64,000 nt of DNA from Mobilisporobacter senegalensis (GCF_003752155.1 NZ_RJVG01000002.1:310001-374000); one strand, 5' to 3'. Shown: positions 34,516-43,973, numbered from the stretch's first letter. The notes: generated from the sequence alone by a model not told the origin. A program made the numbers and translations.

Positions 34516-34577
34516 AAACTTTATAATATAAAAAGAGTAATAAAAATGAAATATTAAAAATATTGGAGGAATATTGT

Positions 34578-34799
34578 ATGAAGAAATCATTTCGATTGGA
34601 TGGATTATGTTGTGGGAATTGCGCTTCTAAAATAGAAAGAGAAGTTGGCAAATTAGATGGAGTTACAAGTACTACCGTCAATTTTATGACGACTAAGATG
34701 GTTATTGAAGGGGAAGACGAGAAGATACCCGATATCATTGCTGCAGCTGAGAAGATCATAAAGAAAATTGAACCAGATGTAGTAATGAAGAAAGCATAA
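34578..34799 (+). CDS. Stand-alone heavy-metal-associated (HMA) domain protein
   Basis: A 73-residue ferredoxin-like HMA domain with the metal site G-L-C-C-G-N-C-A-S near residue 9. It starts at ATG 34578 after GGAGGA. The downstream P-type ATPase has no N-terminal HMA domain of its own, so this protein likely supplies that function in trans as a metallochaperone or detached domain. Confidence 0.88.
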   Translation: MKKSFRLDGLCCGNCASKIEREVGKLDGVTSTTVNFMTTKMVIEGEDEKIPDIIAAAEKIIKKIEPDVVMKKA

Positions 34800-34817
34800 T
34801 GAGGGGCGGGCGATTGT

Positions 34818-36662
34818 ATGAAGAAACGTTTGAGGCGAATTCTATTAGGCGGTATTTTATTTGCTCTGTCTGTGATATTTCATATAGAGAATGAATGGTT
34901 ACGATTAGCGGCTTTTTTGATTAGTTATATTATTGTTGGTGGTGACGTAGTATACAAAGCAATTCGTAATATATTTCGGGGTAATGTTTTTGATGAAAAC
35001 TTTCTAATGAGTATTGCATCCATTGGTGCTTTCTTCGTTGGTGAATTTCCGGAGGGAGTTGCAGTTATGCTTTTCTATCAGGTGGGAGAGCTGTTCCAGG
35101 ATTACGCAGTGAACCAATCCAGAAAATCCATCTCCAATCTGATGGATATCAGACCTGATTACGCCAATGTAAAAAGAGGAGAGGAAATAGTTACACTAGA
35201 CCCGGATGATGTAAAAATCGGAGATATTATTGTGATTAAGGCAGGAGAGAGAATTCCTCTGGATGGTATTGTATTAGAAGGAAATTCCATGATTGATACC
35301 ATAGCACTTACTGGAGAATCTGTTCCCAGGGAAGTATATCCCGGAAGTAATATATTAAGCGGCTGTATTAATATTAACGGTCTGGTCACTGCAGAAGTTA
35401 CCAAAGAATATAGTGAATCAACCGTCAGTAAGATACTTGATCTGGTGGAAAATGCAAGCAGTAAAAAATCAAAATCAGAACAGTTTATCACTAAATTTGC
35501 AAGATTTTATACTCCAATTGTTGTAATCATTGCTGCAATCTTAGCAATCGTTCCACCTCTTGTTATTGAGGGAGCAACATTTAGTGATTGGATCTATAGA
35601 GCATTATCCTTTTTGGTTGTATCCTGTCCATGTGCTTTAGTTATCTCTATCCCATTAAGTTTCTTTGGGGGAATCGGCGGGGCATCGAAAAAAGGTATTC
35701 TTGTAAAAGGCAGCAATTATCTTGAGGCACTGGCAAGTACTGAAATTGTAGTATTCGATAAAACAGGTACCTTAACGAAAGGTGTATTTAATGTTCAGGA
35801 AATTCATGAAGTAGGAATTTCCAAGGAAGAATTGCTTGAATTTGCAGTATATGCAGAAAGTTATTCAAGCCATCCAATCTCTTCTTCCTTAAAGCGCTTC
35901 TACCAGGAAGAGATAAATAATGAAAGAATCTCAGGTGTGGAAGAGGTTGCAGGACACGGTGTTATTGCAACTGTGGATGGCAAAGTTGTAATGGCTGGGA
36001 ATGGGAAGCTTATGGAGAAAATGAATATTCCCTACAATAATGAAGAAATTGCAGGAACGGTAGTCCATGTAGCTGTAGATAATATCTATGGAGGATATAT
36101 TTTAATAGCGGATGAGATTAAGGAAGATGCGGCCGAAGCAATCCATGGACTTAAGGCAGCCGATATAAAACAAACCGTTATGCTGACAGGTGATTCCAGG
36201 AATGTTGGTGAAAAAGTTGCAAGAGAACTGGGACTTGACAGAGCTTATACAGAACTTCTTCCAGGTGACAAAGTTGATAAGCTGGAAGAGATCATGAAAG
36301 AAAAATCAATAAATGGTAAATTATGTTTCGTTGGTGATGGTATTAATGATGCACCTGTATTGGCAAGAGCAGATATTGGCATTGCAATGGGAGGGCTAGG
36401 GTCTGATGCAGCCATCGAAGCAGCAGATATTGTTATCATGACAGATGAACCATCCAAAATAGCTGCGGCTATCAAAATATCTAAAAAAACTAAGATCATT
36501 GCAAATCAGAATATTATATTTGCAATTGGAGTAAAAGCGTTAATACTTGCACTTAGCGCTATGGGATATGCAAGTATGTGGGCAGCAGTTTTTGCAGATG
36601 TAGGAGTTGCTGTAATTGCTATACTAAATGCTTTTAGAGCTTTAAATATAAAAAATATATAA
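34818..36662 (+). CDS. cadA: Heavy-metal P1B-type ATPase (Cd/Zn/Pb exporter, CadA/ZntA-like)
   Basis: A 614-residue metal exporter. In order it has N-terminal membrane helices, the T-G-E-S-V-P-R actuator motif, S-C-P-C-A-L in the transport helix (near 270), the phosphorylation motif D-K-T-G-T-L-T (Asp314), the P1B-specific S-H-P-I motif near 352, and G-D-G-I-N-D-A-P. CPC plus a CadC-type regulator points to Cd/Zn/Pb rather than copper. There is no N-terminal HMA domain; the previous gene encodes it separately, 18 bases away. Confidence 0.9.
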   Translation: MKKRLRRILLGGILFALSVIFHIENEWLRLAAFLISYIIVGGDVVYKAIRNIFRGNVFDENFLMSIASIGAFFVGEFPEGVAVMLFYQVGELFQDYAVNQSRKSISNLMDIRPDYANVKRGEEIVTLDPDDVKIGDIIVIKAGERIPLDGIVLEGNSMIDTIALTGESVPREVYPGSNILSGCININGLVTAEVTKEYSESTVSKILDLVENASSKKSKSEQFITKFARFYTPIVVIIAAILAIVPPLVIEGATFSDWIYRALSFLVVSCPCALVISIPLSFFGGIGGASKKGILVKGSNYLEALASTEIVVFDKTGTLTKGVFNVQEIHEVGISKEELLEFAVYAESYSSHPISSSLKRFYQEEINNERISGVEEVAGHGVIATVDGKVVMAGNGKLMEKMNIPYNNEEIAGTVVHVAVDNIYGGYILIADEIKEDAAEAIHGLKAADIKQTVMLTGDSRNVGEKVARELGLDRAYTELLPGDKVDKLEEIMKEKSINGKLCFVGDGINDAPVLARADIGIAMGGLGSDAAIEAADIVIMTDEPSKIAAAIKISKKTKIIANQNIIFAIGVKALILALSAMGYASMWAAVFADVGVAVIAILNAFRALNIKNI

Positions 36663-36738
36663 GGGCTGGAGTTGTTGTAAAATAAAGTTTCTTCTTATAA
36701 AAGATACTTACATTTTTGCAGCAGCTCCGGCTTTTTTT
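36663..36738 (+). terminator. Terminator of the cadA operon overlapping the end of the TetR gene
   Basis: GGGCTGGAGTTGTTG (from 36663) pairs, with G-U pairs, with CAGCAGCTCCGGC, followed by TTTTTTT. The right arm encodes the last residues of the minus-strand TetR gene (stop at 36708), so the two convergent units share these bases. Confidence 0.75.
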
Positions 36739-37298
36739 ATGTGTGTCTGAGCGGTGATTCCTTTATCAATGGCCTGTAAAATGATCTCCGCCATTTTTGC
36801 AGGTGGTTCAGGCATACCATCTTTAAGCCATATCTGCAGCATGCTGACACATCCAGCCAGCCCAAAGGCAGAATAATACTCTTTAGTCCTTAAGTCATAC
36901 CCGTCAAATGGCTGATATGTTATTACTTCTTTCATGATCTTTTTTTGAATGTCAAGATTGCAATTCTCACTAAGCAAAGCAGTAAAAAGATCCGCATTTT
37001 TTTGGGCATAATCCAGAATGCAGGTCAAAGACTGATATGATATTGGCTTTTTTTCGTCGAAAGGTTCTATGTCCATATGCTTCTTTATATTCCTGATCAC
37101 CTCGTTACAGATGTATTCCAGCAGATCGTACTGATCCTGAAAGTGGGAATAAAAAGTACTCCGGTTGATATCCGCTTTTTCACAAATAAGTTTCACCGAT
37201 ATTTTTGAAATATGTTTTTTCAGCATACACTCGATTAAGGAATTCTGTAAAAGCTGGATCGTCAATCTGACACGCCTGTCTGTTCTTTCATTTTTCAT
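36708..37298 (-). CDS. TetR/AcrR-family repressor
   Basis: A 196-residue regulator with an N-terminal helix-turn-helix, K-I-S-V-K-L-I-C-E-K-A-D-I-N-R-S-T-F-Y-S-H-F. The C-terminal ligand domain is unassigned. ATG 37298 is preferred to the earlier TTG at 37322, which lacks an RBS. It is transcribed away from the MMPL gene. The shared 180-base gap holds a candidate operator, so local repression of the exporter is likely. Confidence 0.88.
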   Translation of the reverse strand: MKNERTDRRVRLTIQLLQNSLIECMLKKHISKISVKLICEKADINRSTFYSHFQDQYDLLEYICNEVIRNIKKHMDIEPFDEKKPISYQSLTCILDYAQKNADLFTALLSENCNLDIQKKIMKEVITYQPFDGYDLRTKEYYSAFGLAGCVSMLQIWLKDGMPEPPAKMAEIILQAIDKGITAQTHIKKAGAAAKM

Positions 37299-37363
37299 GA
37301 TTTGTATCCACTTCCCCTTCAAATATAAAATTTTTCTAAATACCCATCACTTTTTAAAGAGAG

Positions 37364-37391
37364 TGTTGGATATTTAACTTTTTCTCCAACA
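37364..37391. promoter_or_regulatory. Candidate TetR operator in the divergent region
   Basis: TGTTGGA (37364-37370) and TCCAACA (37385-37391) form a perfect dyad with 14 bases between. It lies 8 bases upstream of the MMPL -35 element. Confidence 0.5.
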
Positions 37392-37398
37392 GTGCTGG

Positions 37399-37427
37399 TT
37401 GTAAAGCTACAGTGTGTTTATTATAAT
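37399..37427 (+). promoter_or_regulatory. Promoter of the MMPL transporter gene
   Basis: TTGTAA (37399-37404), a 17-base spacer and TATAAT (37422-37427). It is 49 bases before the start codon. Confidence 0.6.
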
Positions 37428-37475
37428 ACATATAAGACCGATTTTCAATGACAGTTATAAAAATTGGAGGAAACG

Positions 37476-39542
37476 ATGGACAAAATTGCGAATTTCATTA
37501 TTAAACACAAAAAGGGAATACTTATTATTTTTATTCTGACCGCTATGGTCAGTGCCGTTCTTCAGTCATTTGTCAAGAAAAATTATGATATGGTTGATTA
37601 TCTTCCTAAGGAATCCCAATCAACCAAAGCGCTTAAAATCATGAATGAAGAATTTACAGAAGTGATGCCAAATGCTAATGTGATGATCAGAAATGTATCC
37701 ATTATGGAAGCGCTGGAATATAAGCAGCAGCTTGGGGAAATTGATGGAGTGACCCAGGTCATCTGGCTGGATGACATGGTTGATATGAAACAGCCGTTGG
37801 AAATGAATGATCCGGATACAGTGGAAGATTTTTATAAAAATAAAAATGCATTATTTTCAATAACGATCCGAAAAGGAACAGAAAAAAATACCTGTGCAGC
37901 CATTCGGAAATTTATCGGTGAAGATAATTTTCTTGCAGGAGAAGCTCCGGATCTGGCGGCAATGCAGGAGAGTACAGTTTCAGAAGTAGCAGGTGCAATG
38001 TTGATCCTGCTCCCGGCAGTCATATTGATTCTTATCTTATCAACGACTTCATGGATGGAACCTGTGTTATTTATTGTAACCATTGGCATAGCAATATTGA
38101 TCAATATGGGTACCAATATCTTTTTTGGTGAGATATCTTTTATGACAAATTCCATTAGTCCTATTCTGCAACTGGCGGTTTCTCTTGATTATGCTATTTT
38201 TCTGCTACATAGTTTTGCACATAACAGGGAGAAGTATCCTGATGTTAATGAAGCAATGCATCATGCGATCAAATCTTCTATTGTAACAGTGGCGGCCAGC
38301 GCTCTTACCACCTTATTCGGTTTCATTGCCCTGATGTTTATGAAGTTCGGTATCGGAGCTGATTTAGGTCTCAATCTGGCGAAAGGAATCATATTAAGTT
38401 TTATTTCAACCATGATTTTCATGCCTGCACTGACCCTTTGTATTTATAAATTTATTGATAAGACACGTCACCGCCAGTTTATGCCCGGATTTAAAAATGT
38501 ATACAGAGTTTTATCAAAGCTATCCGTGCCGATCATCATACTGGTTATTTTACTGATTGTCCCCGGTTTCCTGGGGCAGAGACAGACAGGATTCCTATAT
38601 GGAAATGCAAATACAGCTGCAAGCAGTAAAAGTGGGCAGGACCGGTATGAAATTGAGAAGGAGTTTGGGAAATCAACTATAATGGTTTTACTTGTTCCCC
38701 GTGGGGATATTGCCAGGGAAGATAATTTAACACGGGATATTAGCCAGATTCCTCATGTAACAAGTGTTATGTCCTATGCCAATACAGTAGGCACGGCTAT
38801 ACCGGAACAGTTTCTTACGAATGATATTGTGGAACGTTTTTATTCTGAAAATTATGGGAGGATCATCGTCTATACCGATACGCCTGAAGAAGGAGACGAG
38901 GCATTCGATACAGTAGAAAGAATACAAAAGAGGGCTAAATCCTATTATGGCGATACGGTTTATTCTATGGGCCAAAGTACGAACCTCTATGACATGAAAA
39001 ATGTTATCGAAAAAGATAATACTCTGGTAAATTTAATTGCGATCATATCAATATTTTTGGTGCTTCTATTTTCTTTCAAGTCACTGACACTGCCGTTCAT
39101 TTTGGTTATTACCATTGAGGCTGGGATATGGTTTAACCTGTCCATTCCGTATTTTATGGGATCGTCGATTAATTTTATAGGTTATCTGGTGCTAAGTACA
39201 GTACAGTTAGGCGCAACGGTAGACTATGCGATTTTACTTACTGATCATTATCTGGGAAACCGAAGGGAGATGACCAAAAGAGCAGCAATTCATAAGTCGT
39301 TGGGAGAAACCTTCAAATCAATTCTGGTGTCAGCCTCCACACTGTCCATTGCAGGCTTTACACTATATAGAACATCTTCAAATGGAGCGGCGGCAGATAT
39401 TGGGCTATTACTTGGGAGAGGTACTATTTTTTCCTTCGTTATGGTTGTATGTTTTCTTCCTGCCATGCTGATACTTTTTGACAAGGCAATTGCCAGAACA
39501 ACAATGGACACAGAAAAAAATTCCCAGTCACCTATACAATAA
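37476..39542 (+). CDS. MMPL/RND-superfamily membrane exporter
   Basis: A 688-residue RND-type protein with two repeats. Each has one helix, a large extracytoplasmic loop, then five or six helices. Q-L-A-V-S-L-D-Y-A-I-F-L near residue 237 and Q-L-G-A-T-V-D-Y-A-I-L-L near 580 carry the conserved aspartates expected for proton coupling. Such proteins export lipids or amphiphiles. ATG 37476 follows GGAGG. The partner gene at 39729 encodes a secreted LxxG-heptad protein, and the TetR gene is divergent. Confidence 0.88.
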   Translation: MDKIANFIIKHKKGILIIFILTAMVSAVLQSFVKKNYDMVDYLPKESQSTKALKIMNEEFTEVMPNANVMIRNVSIMEALEYKQQLGEIDGVTQVIWLDDMVDMKQPLEMNDPDTVEDFYKNKNALFSITIRKGTEKNTCAAIRKFIGEDNFLAGEAPDLAAMQESTVSEVAGAMLILLPAVILILILSTTSWMEPVLFIVTIGIAILINMGTNIFFGEISFMTNSISPILQLAVSLDYAIFLLHSFAHNREKYPDVNEAMHHAIKSSIVTVAASALTTLFGFIALMFMKFGIGADLGLNLAKGIILSFISTMIFMPALTLCIYKFIDKTRHRQFMPGFKNVYRVLSKLSVPIIILVILLIVPGFLGQRQTGFLYGNANTAASSKSGQDRYEIEKEFGKSTIMVLLVPRGDIAREDNLTRDISQIPHVTSVMSYANTVGTAIPEQFLTNDIVERFYSENYGRIIVYTDTPEEGDEAFDTVERIQKRAKSYYGDTVYSMGQSTNLYDMKNVIEKDNTLVNLIAIISIFLVLLFSFKSLTLPFILVITIEAGIWFNLSIPYFMGSSINFIGYLVLSTVQLGATVDYAILLTDHYLGNRREMTKRAAIHKSLGETFKSILVSASTLSIAGFTLYRTSSNGAAADIGLLLGRGTIFSFVMVVCFLPAMLILFDKAIARTTMDTEKNSQSPIQ

Positions 39543-39548
39543 AATAGA

Positions 39549-39689
39549 TAATTGCGAAACTAATAAATATTCTAAATTTGTGATACCAAAAATACAAATT
39601 CCTCCGCTCCAACGCTCCTTCCGCTTAACTTTCGCTCCGGAATTGTATTTTGAATCACAAATAACTAAAGTTTTAGAGTTTCGCAATTG
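39549..39689 (+). repeat. Palindromic repeat element, copy 2 (MITE-like)
   Basis: This is a close relative of the element at 25481-25625. It has the same TAATTGCGAAACTAATAAAT start, the same core CGCTCCAACGCTCCTTCCGC, GGAATTGTATT, and the GTTTCGCAATT end. Length is 141 bases against 145. It sits between the MMPL gene and its secreted partner, beginning 6 bases after the MMPL stop. Both copies have the same orientation. Confidence 0.8.
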
Positions 39690-39728
39690 ACTAATACAAT
39701 AAATAATGAAAGGAGAAGAATGAAATAA

Positions 39729-41582
39729 ATGAAAAAGCATAAAATTATTTCTATGGTTATGGCTGCCATATTATTGATAGTAACTGCTTCACCAGGAACG
39801 ACCTATGCAACCCCAAACAACGGGAAGGTCAATTCGGCTGAGACAACGAACCAGGACACGGCAAAAGTTAAAAATAAAAAGGAAGTGGTATATGGGAAAC
39901 TAAAGGCTGATGGCAGCATCAACGGGTTATATGTGGTCAATCATTTTGAAGTAGAAGAAGGGGGTACTGTAACAGATTACGGTGATTATCAATCGGTACA
40001 GAACCTGACTGAAAGTGAGGAAATCAAACAAACGGAAGATACACTTTCCTTACAGGTAGAAGAAGGAGATTTCTATTATCAGGGGAATCTTAAGGCTCAT
40101 GATTTACCATGGATAGTTGAAATAACTTATGACCTGGACGGTAAAGAGATATTGCCACAGGACCTTCCAGGAAAGTCAGGAGAGTTGGGCATTCATATCA
40201 GTACAAGACAGAACAGGATGATAGATCCAGTCTTTTTTGAAAATTATATGATCCAGATCTCAGTGACACTGGATTCTGACAAGACCAGTAATATCAGTGC
40301 TCCCGGTGCTGTAATTGCCGATGGGGGAAATAATACGATACTTACTTTTACTGTTATGCCAAAGAAGAATGGGGATTTTCAGGTCAAAGCCGACGTAAGT
40401 AACTTTACCATGAGCGGCATTGAACTATCAGCCATGCCATTTTTCATGAGTGTAGAACTTCCGGATACGGATGGAATGCTGGAAGATTTTAATAAGCTTC
40501 CGGAAGCTATATCCGATTTGAATGATGGTGTGAAAAAATTATCAGATGGGACGAATGAACTGAAAAAAGGTGCAGATGGATTAAAGAACGGCTCCGGTGA
40601 ATTTAAGGATGGACTCTCTGAACTTAAGAAGAATTCATCTCAGATTAAAAATGGATCTTCTCAAATAAATAAAGCACTTGGGACAATATCTTCTTCCTTA
40701 AATACGGGTTCCAATGGCACTGAACCTGGTGATCTCACACAACTTCCCATGGCACTAAAGGAATTATCCCAGGGCCTGAAAGGAATCTCACAGGGATTAA
40801 ATGAACTGAAAAACGGGTATTCTACGGCATACTCAGCTTTGGATACTGCAATACAGACTATCCCCCAGGATGTGATTACACAGGATATGATACAAACACA
40901 ATTTCCTGATGCAAGTGAGGATCAGCTTCAATTATTAAACCGGCTTTATTCTTCCTATAGTGCAGGTCAGACCGTGAAAGCAACTTATCATCAGGTACAG
41001 CAGGCATTCGCCTCTGTCCTGCCGGCAATTGAAAATGTGACTGGAAATATTGATAAAATTTCAGAGGCAATGGATGGAATTTTATCTAAGATAGAGAGTT
41101 CCTCGTCCGGTACGGATATTACGGCACAGGCGGAGCAACTCTCAAAAGGAATCATGGAACTGGCCAATCAGTATTCTAAATTTGATAAAGGGCTCAATGA
41201 ATACATGAATGGAGTGGAAAAATTATCCGATGGATACAATCAGTTTGATTCTGGAGTTTCAGAATTTGCCGATGGAGTTGGCAATCTGAATGAGGGGGTC
41301 TTAGACCTGAATGACGGGACAGACAGACTCAAAGAAGAAACTTCAAAAATGCCTGATAAAATACAAGAGGAAATCAACAAATTAACGGAGGAATACAAGG
41401 GATCGGATTTTGAAGAAATCTCCTTTGTTTCCCCTAAAAATATAAATACCGGGCTGGTCCAGTTTGTTTTAAAATGCGAAGGAATTGAAATAAACGAAGT
41501 GAAAACCACAAAAGGAAACGACGAATCAAAACATGATGAAACGGTTTGGGACAGATTTACAGCCTTATTTAAAAAAGATTAA
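39729..41582 (+). CDS. Secreted X-X-X-L-X-X-G heptad-repeat protein, MMPL partner
   Basis: A 617-residue protein with a signal peptide (about 1-28, ending T-Y-A). A beta-rich N-terminal domain (about 45-255) is followed by three blocks of LxxG heptads. The first (about 262-330) runs L-N-D-G-V-K-K-L-S-D-G-T-N-E-L-K-K-G; the others lie near 350-375 and 500-545. These predict rod-like helices, as in YhgE/Pip-type proteins. No sortase motif is seen. In other Firmicutes similar repeats are fused to MMPL or ABC exporters; here the protein may form an extracellular extension of the upstream exporter. Confidence 0.78.
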   Translation: MKKHKIISMVMAAILLIVTASPGTTYATPNNGKVNSAETTNQDTAKVKNKKEVVYGKLKADGSINGLYVVNHFEVEEGGTVTDYGDYQSVQNLTESEEIKQTEDTLSLQVEEGDFYYQGNLKAHDLPWIVEITYDLDGKEILPQDLPGKSGELGIHISTRQNRMIDPVFFENYMIQISVTLDSDKTSNISAPGAVIADGGNNTILTFTVMPKKNGDFQVKADVSNFTMSGIELSAMPFFMSVELPDTDGMLEDFNKLPEAISDLNDGVKKLSDGTNELKKGADGLKNGSGEFKDGLSELKKNSSQIKNGSSQINKALGTISSSLNTGSNGTEPGDLTQLPMALKELSQGLKGISQGLNELKNGYSTAYSALDTAIQTIPQDVITQDMIQTQFPDASEDQLQLLNRLYSSYSAGQTVKATYHQVQQAFASVLPAIENVTGNIDKISEAMDGILSKIESSSSGTDITAQAEQLSKGIMELANQYSKFDKGLNEYMNGVEKLSDGYNQFDSGVSEFADGVGNLNEGVLDLNDGTDRLKEETSKMPDKIQEEINKLTEEYKGSDFEEISFVSPKNINTGLVQFVLKCEGIEINEVKTTKGNDESKHDETVWDRFTALFKKD

Positions 41583-41642
41583 AAAGAGGAACTATAGCGC
41601 CGCCAGCAGATAGCTGGTGGCGCTATAGTTCTCTTTTTTAAA
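41583..41642. terminator. Strong terminator after the LxxG protein
   Basis: AAGAGGAACTATAGCGCC with the following GCCAGC pairs with GCTGGTGGCGCTATAGTTCTCTT around the short loop AGATA. The flanks are A-rich on the left and T-rich on the right. The stem is about 24 bp. Confidence 0.92.
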
Positions 41643-41702
41643 TATGTATAGGATTCTCTTAATTTGGCAAAGAATAAGAGAGAGCATGAAAGGAGCCGGA
41701 TT

Positions 41703-42608
41703 ATGAGAGAAAGAAAGATTAAGGAACCTATTGTAAGTATTACGAAAAGCGGTGGAGAACAACAATCCATTATTGAAGCCCTTGATTTATTGCCTGTAGA
41801 TCAGATTATCCACAAAGGGGATGTGGTGGTGATTACTCCCAACTGGGTTGGGAATAAGACACCGGAAACGGCTACTGTCGTTGGACCGGTAACGTTAAAA
41901 GTATTAATCCGGTATGTAAAAAGATATGAGCCAGATAAGATTATTATTGCAACCGGCTCCGGAAGTGATACCAGGACGATTTTTCATTCCATTGGATATG
42001 ATAAAGTGATTAAGGAGGAAAATGTAGATTTTACTGATCTAAATTATGGACCTTATACAGAGATAGATTTGGAAAGTAATTTTGTACCCAGGACAAAGAT
42101 CAATAATCTTATAGAAAACCTGGATGTTCTGATAAGTTTTACTCAGCTGAAACAGCATGAAGAGGCAACGATGAGTGCTTCAATCAAGAATGTTGCAATG
42201 GGGTGGCCTCCAGGAGAAATCCACGGTTTTCCTAAGAAAAATCTTGGAATTCATGATGATCTTCATGAATTTATTATTGCCATGGGCAAAAAAATACCAA
42301 TTGATCTGGCTATCATTAGTGCGGATAAAACAATGATAGGAACCGGACCCAATAAAGGAATTGCAGTTAATACAGATGGACTTGTGATTGCTTCAACAGA
42401 TCCGGCAGCTGCAGATACAATAGGTGCAAGATTACTTGGATTTAAGCCACAGGCAATTCATTATCTCTTTCAATTAAATAAGGATAAGATTGGTGAGACA
42501 GATACCACCAAGATGGAGTTTAAAGGAATCCCATTGGAGGAAGCAGAGGAAATCTTCTCAAAAGCTGCTTATGGTAAAGAAATTGGGATCGATATAAATA
42601 TTTCATAA
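41703..42608 (+). CDS. DUF362 domain protein
   Basis: A 301-residue protein. DUF362 family features are the central K-Q-H-E-E-A-T-M-S-A-S-I-K-N segment (near 160) and the I-S-A-D-K-T-M-I-G-T-G-P-N stretch with A-S-T-D-P-A-A-A-D near 237. No ferredoxin-type cysteine cluster is present, unlike many relatives. Its function is unknown. ATG 41703 follows AGGAG. Neighbours do not suggest a pathway. Confidence 0.8.
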   Translation: MRERKIKEPIVSITKSGGEQQSIIEALDLLPVDQIIHKGDVVVITPNWVGNKTPETATVVGPVTLKVLIRYVKRYEPDKIIIATGSGSDTRTIFHSIGYDKVIKEENVDFTDLNYGPYTEIDLESNFVPRTKINNLIENLDVLISFTQLKQHEEATMSASIKNVAMGWPPGEIHGFPKKNLGIHDDLHEFIIAMGKKIPIDLAIISADKTMIGTGPNKGIAVNTDGLVIASTDPAAADTIGARLLGFKPQAIHYLFQLNKDKIGETDTTKMEFKGIPLEEAEEIFSKAAYGKEIGIDINIS

Positions 42609-42716
42609 TATCCATGGTATTTTATTATGGTAAGTGTTAAAATACATCTAGTTTGAACGTCAAAATAAAATGGATTTTACGAGGATAAGATCTTAATTGA
42701 AGGAGTAATGAACAGA

Positions 42717-43430
42717 ATGAATACTATATTTTTTGATTTAGATGGAACACTGTTACCTATGGATCAGGATAAATTTGTTGAAATTTATTTTCAGGCTTTA
42801 GCACAGAAGTGCATACCTCTTGGCTTTCGTCCGGAAGATTTAATAAAAGGTATCTGGGCTGGAACGAGAGCCATGATTGAAAATGATGGTACCCTCAAAA
42901 ACGAGGAACGTTTCTGGGATACTTTCTCAGCTTTCTTTGGAGAAGATGTCCGCAAACTGGAACCGGAATTCGAACAATTTTATAAAAATGAATTTAATCT
43001 GGCAAAAGAAGCTGCCGCACCCACACCATATGCCAATGAGTGTGTGCAGATATTAAAAGAGAAAGGTTATAAATTAATTCTTTCTACGAATCCAATATTT
43101 CCACAGGTTGCAACTTATCAAAGAATGGAATGGGCAGGAATTAGCCCGGAAGATTTTGATTTAATTACTACTTATGAAAATTCAGTCTATTGTAAACCGA
43201 ATTTAAACTATTATAAGGATATATTAAATACAATAGGGAAAGAGGCTCATGAGTGTATGATGGTTGGAAATGATGTAAAGGAAGATATGTGTACGAAAGA
43301 ACTTGGAATGGATACATATTTACTTACGGATTGTCTGATAAGTGACGGGGAATCTGATTTCTCATATTATAAAAGTGGGAATTTTAAAGATCTTATTAAG
43401 CTGGTGAAGGGCCTTCCCAATATTCTATGA
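42717..43430 (+). CDS. HAD-family hydrolase
   Basis: A 237-residue HAD phosphatase. Motif I is F-F-D-L-D-G-T-L-L, motif II L-S-T-N-P, motif III Lys in Y-C-K-P-N, and motif IV G-N-D-V-K-E-D. The cap resembles the C1 type. The substrate is unknown. The ATG at 42717 is preferred over 42708, because AAGGAG ends only 2 bases before the latter. Confidence 0.88.
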   Translation: MNTIFFDLDGTLLPMDQDKFVEIYFQALAQKCIPLGFRPEDLIKGIWAGTRAMIENDGTLKNEERFWDTFSAFFGEDVRKLEPEFEQFYKNEFNLAKEAAAPTPYANECVQILKEKGYKLILSTNPIFPQVATYQRMEWAGISPEDFDLITTYENSVYCKPNLNYYKDILNTIGKEAHECMMVGNDVKEDMCTKELGMDTYLLTDCLISDGESDFSYYKSGNFKDLIKLVKGLPNIL

Positions 43431-43472
43431 TGAAAAACATGAAGTATTGTAAAAATGGAAGCAATTAAAATA

Positions 43473-43501
43473 TTGACTTACACCCTTAGATAAGTTATAA
43501 T
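43473..43501 (+). promoter_or_regulatory. Promoter of the DUF2294 gene
   Basis: TTGACT (43473-43478), 17 bases, TATAAT (43496-43501). It lies 25 bases before the ATG. Confidence 0.82.
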
Positions 43502-43526
43502 GACACAACCAAGAGGAGGTAACTTC

Positions 43527-43892
43527 ATGACCAAAGGCCAGTTGGAAGCAAAGATATCTGAGGCAGTCAGTAAATTTGAGATTGAATATATGGGAAGAGG
43601 ACCAAAAACAATCCGGACATATATTATTAATGATCTTATTGTAGTCCGCTTATCTGGGTTTTTAAGCCTTTCAGAGCAAAAGCTTACAGATAATCCTCAA
43701 GGAATTGAATTATTTAAAAAAGTACGGACTTCACTATTTGAAGGTGGGAGAGGATATTTGGAGACATTGATTACTGAGATAATTGATGTAGCCATAGTCA
43801 GCACTCATTCTGATGTTAGTACGAAAACCGGTGAGAAGATCATAATTATCACAACAGATAGAAATATAGAAGAAATGCTAAAAATAAAATAA
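43527..43892 (+). CDS. DUF2294 domain protein
   Basis: A 121-residue protein. The DUF2294 pattern is visible: E-Y-M-G-R-G-P-K-T-I-R near the start, I-V-V-R-L-S-G in the middle, then K-V-R-T-S-L-F-E and G-V-A-type strands. Its function is unknown. ATG 43527 follows AGAGGAGGT. It has its own promoter and terminator, so it is monocistronic. Confidence 0.85.
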   Translation: MTKGQLEAKISEAVSKFEIEYMGRGPKTIRTYIINDLIVVRLSGFLSLSEQKLTDNPQGIELFKKVRTSLFEGGRGYLETLITEIIDVAIVSTHSDVSTKTGEKIIIITTDRNIEEMLKIK

Positions 43893-43936
43893 TTTCGGAA
43901 GATAAAGCAAAATAGCCCAGCTAAGTTGCATATAAG

Positions 43937-43973
43937 CCGATATCCTGAATTTTCCAGGATATCGGTTTTTTTT
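43937..43973 (+). terminator. Terminator of the DUF2294 gene
   Basis: CCGATATCCTG (43937-43947) and CAGGATATCGG (43955-43965), a perfect 11-bp stem, followed by eight T. Confidence 0.93.

Noticed and set aside
36708-41582. Horizontal transfer of the TetR-MMPL region
   Set aside because: Codon use and base composition look like the neighbours by eye, and no integrase or attachment repeat was found; the palindromic element alone is not enough.
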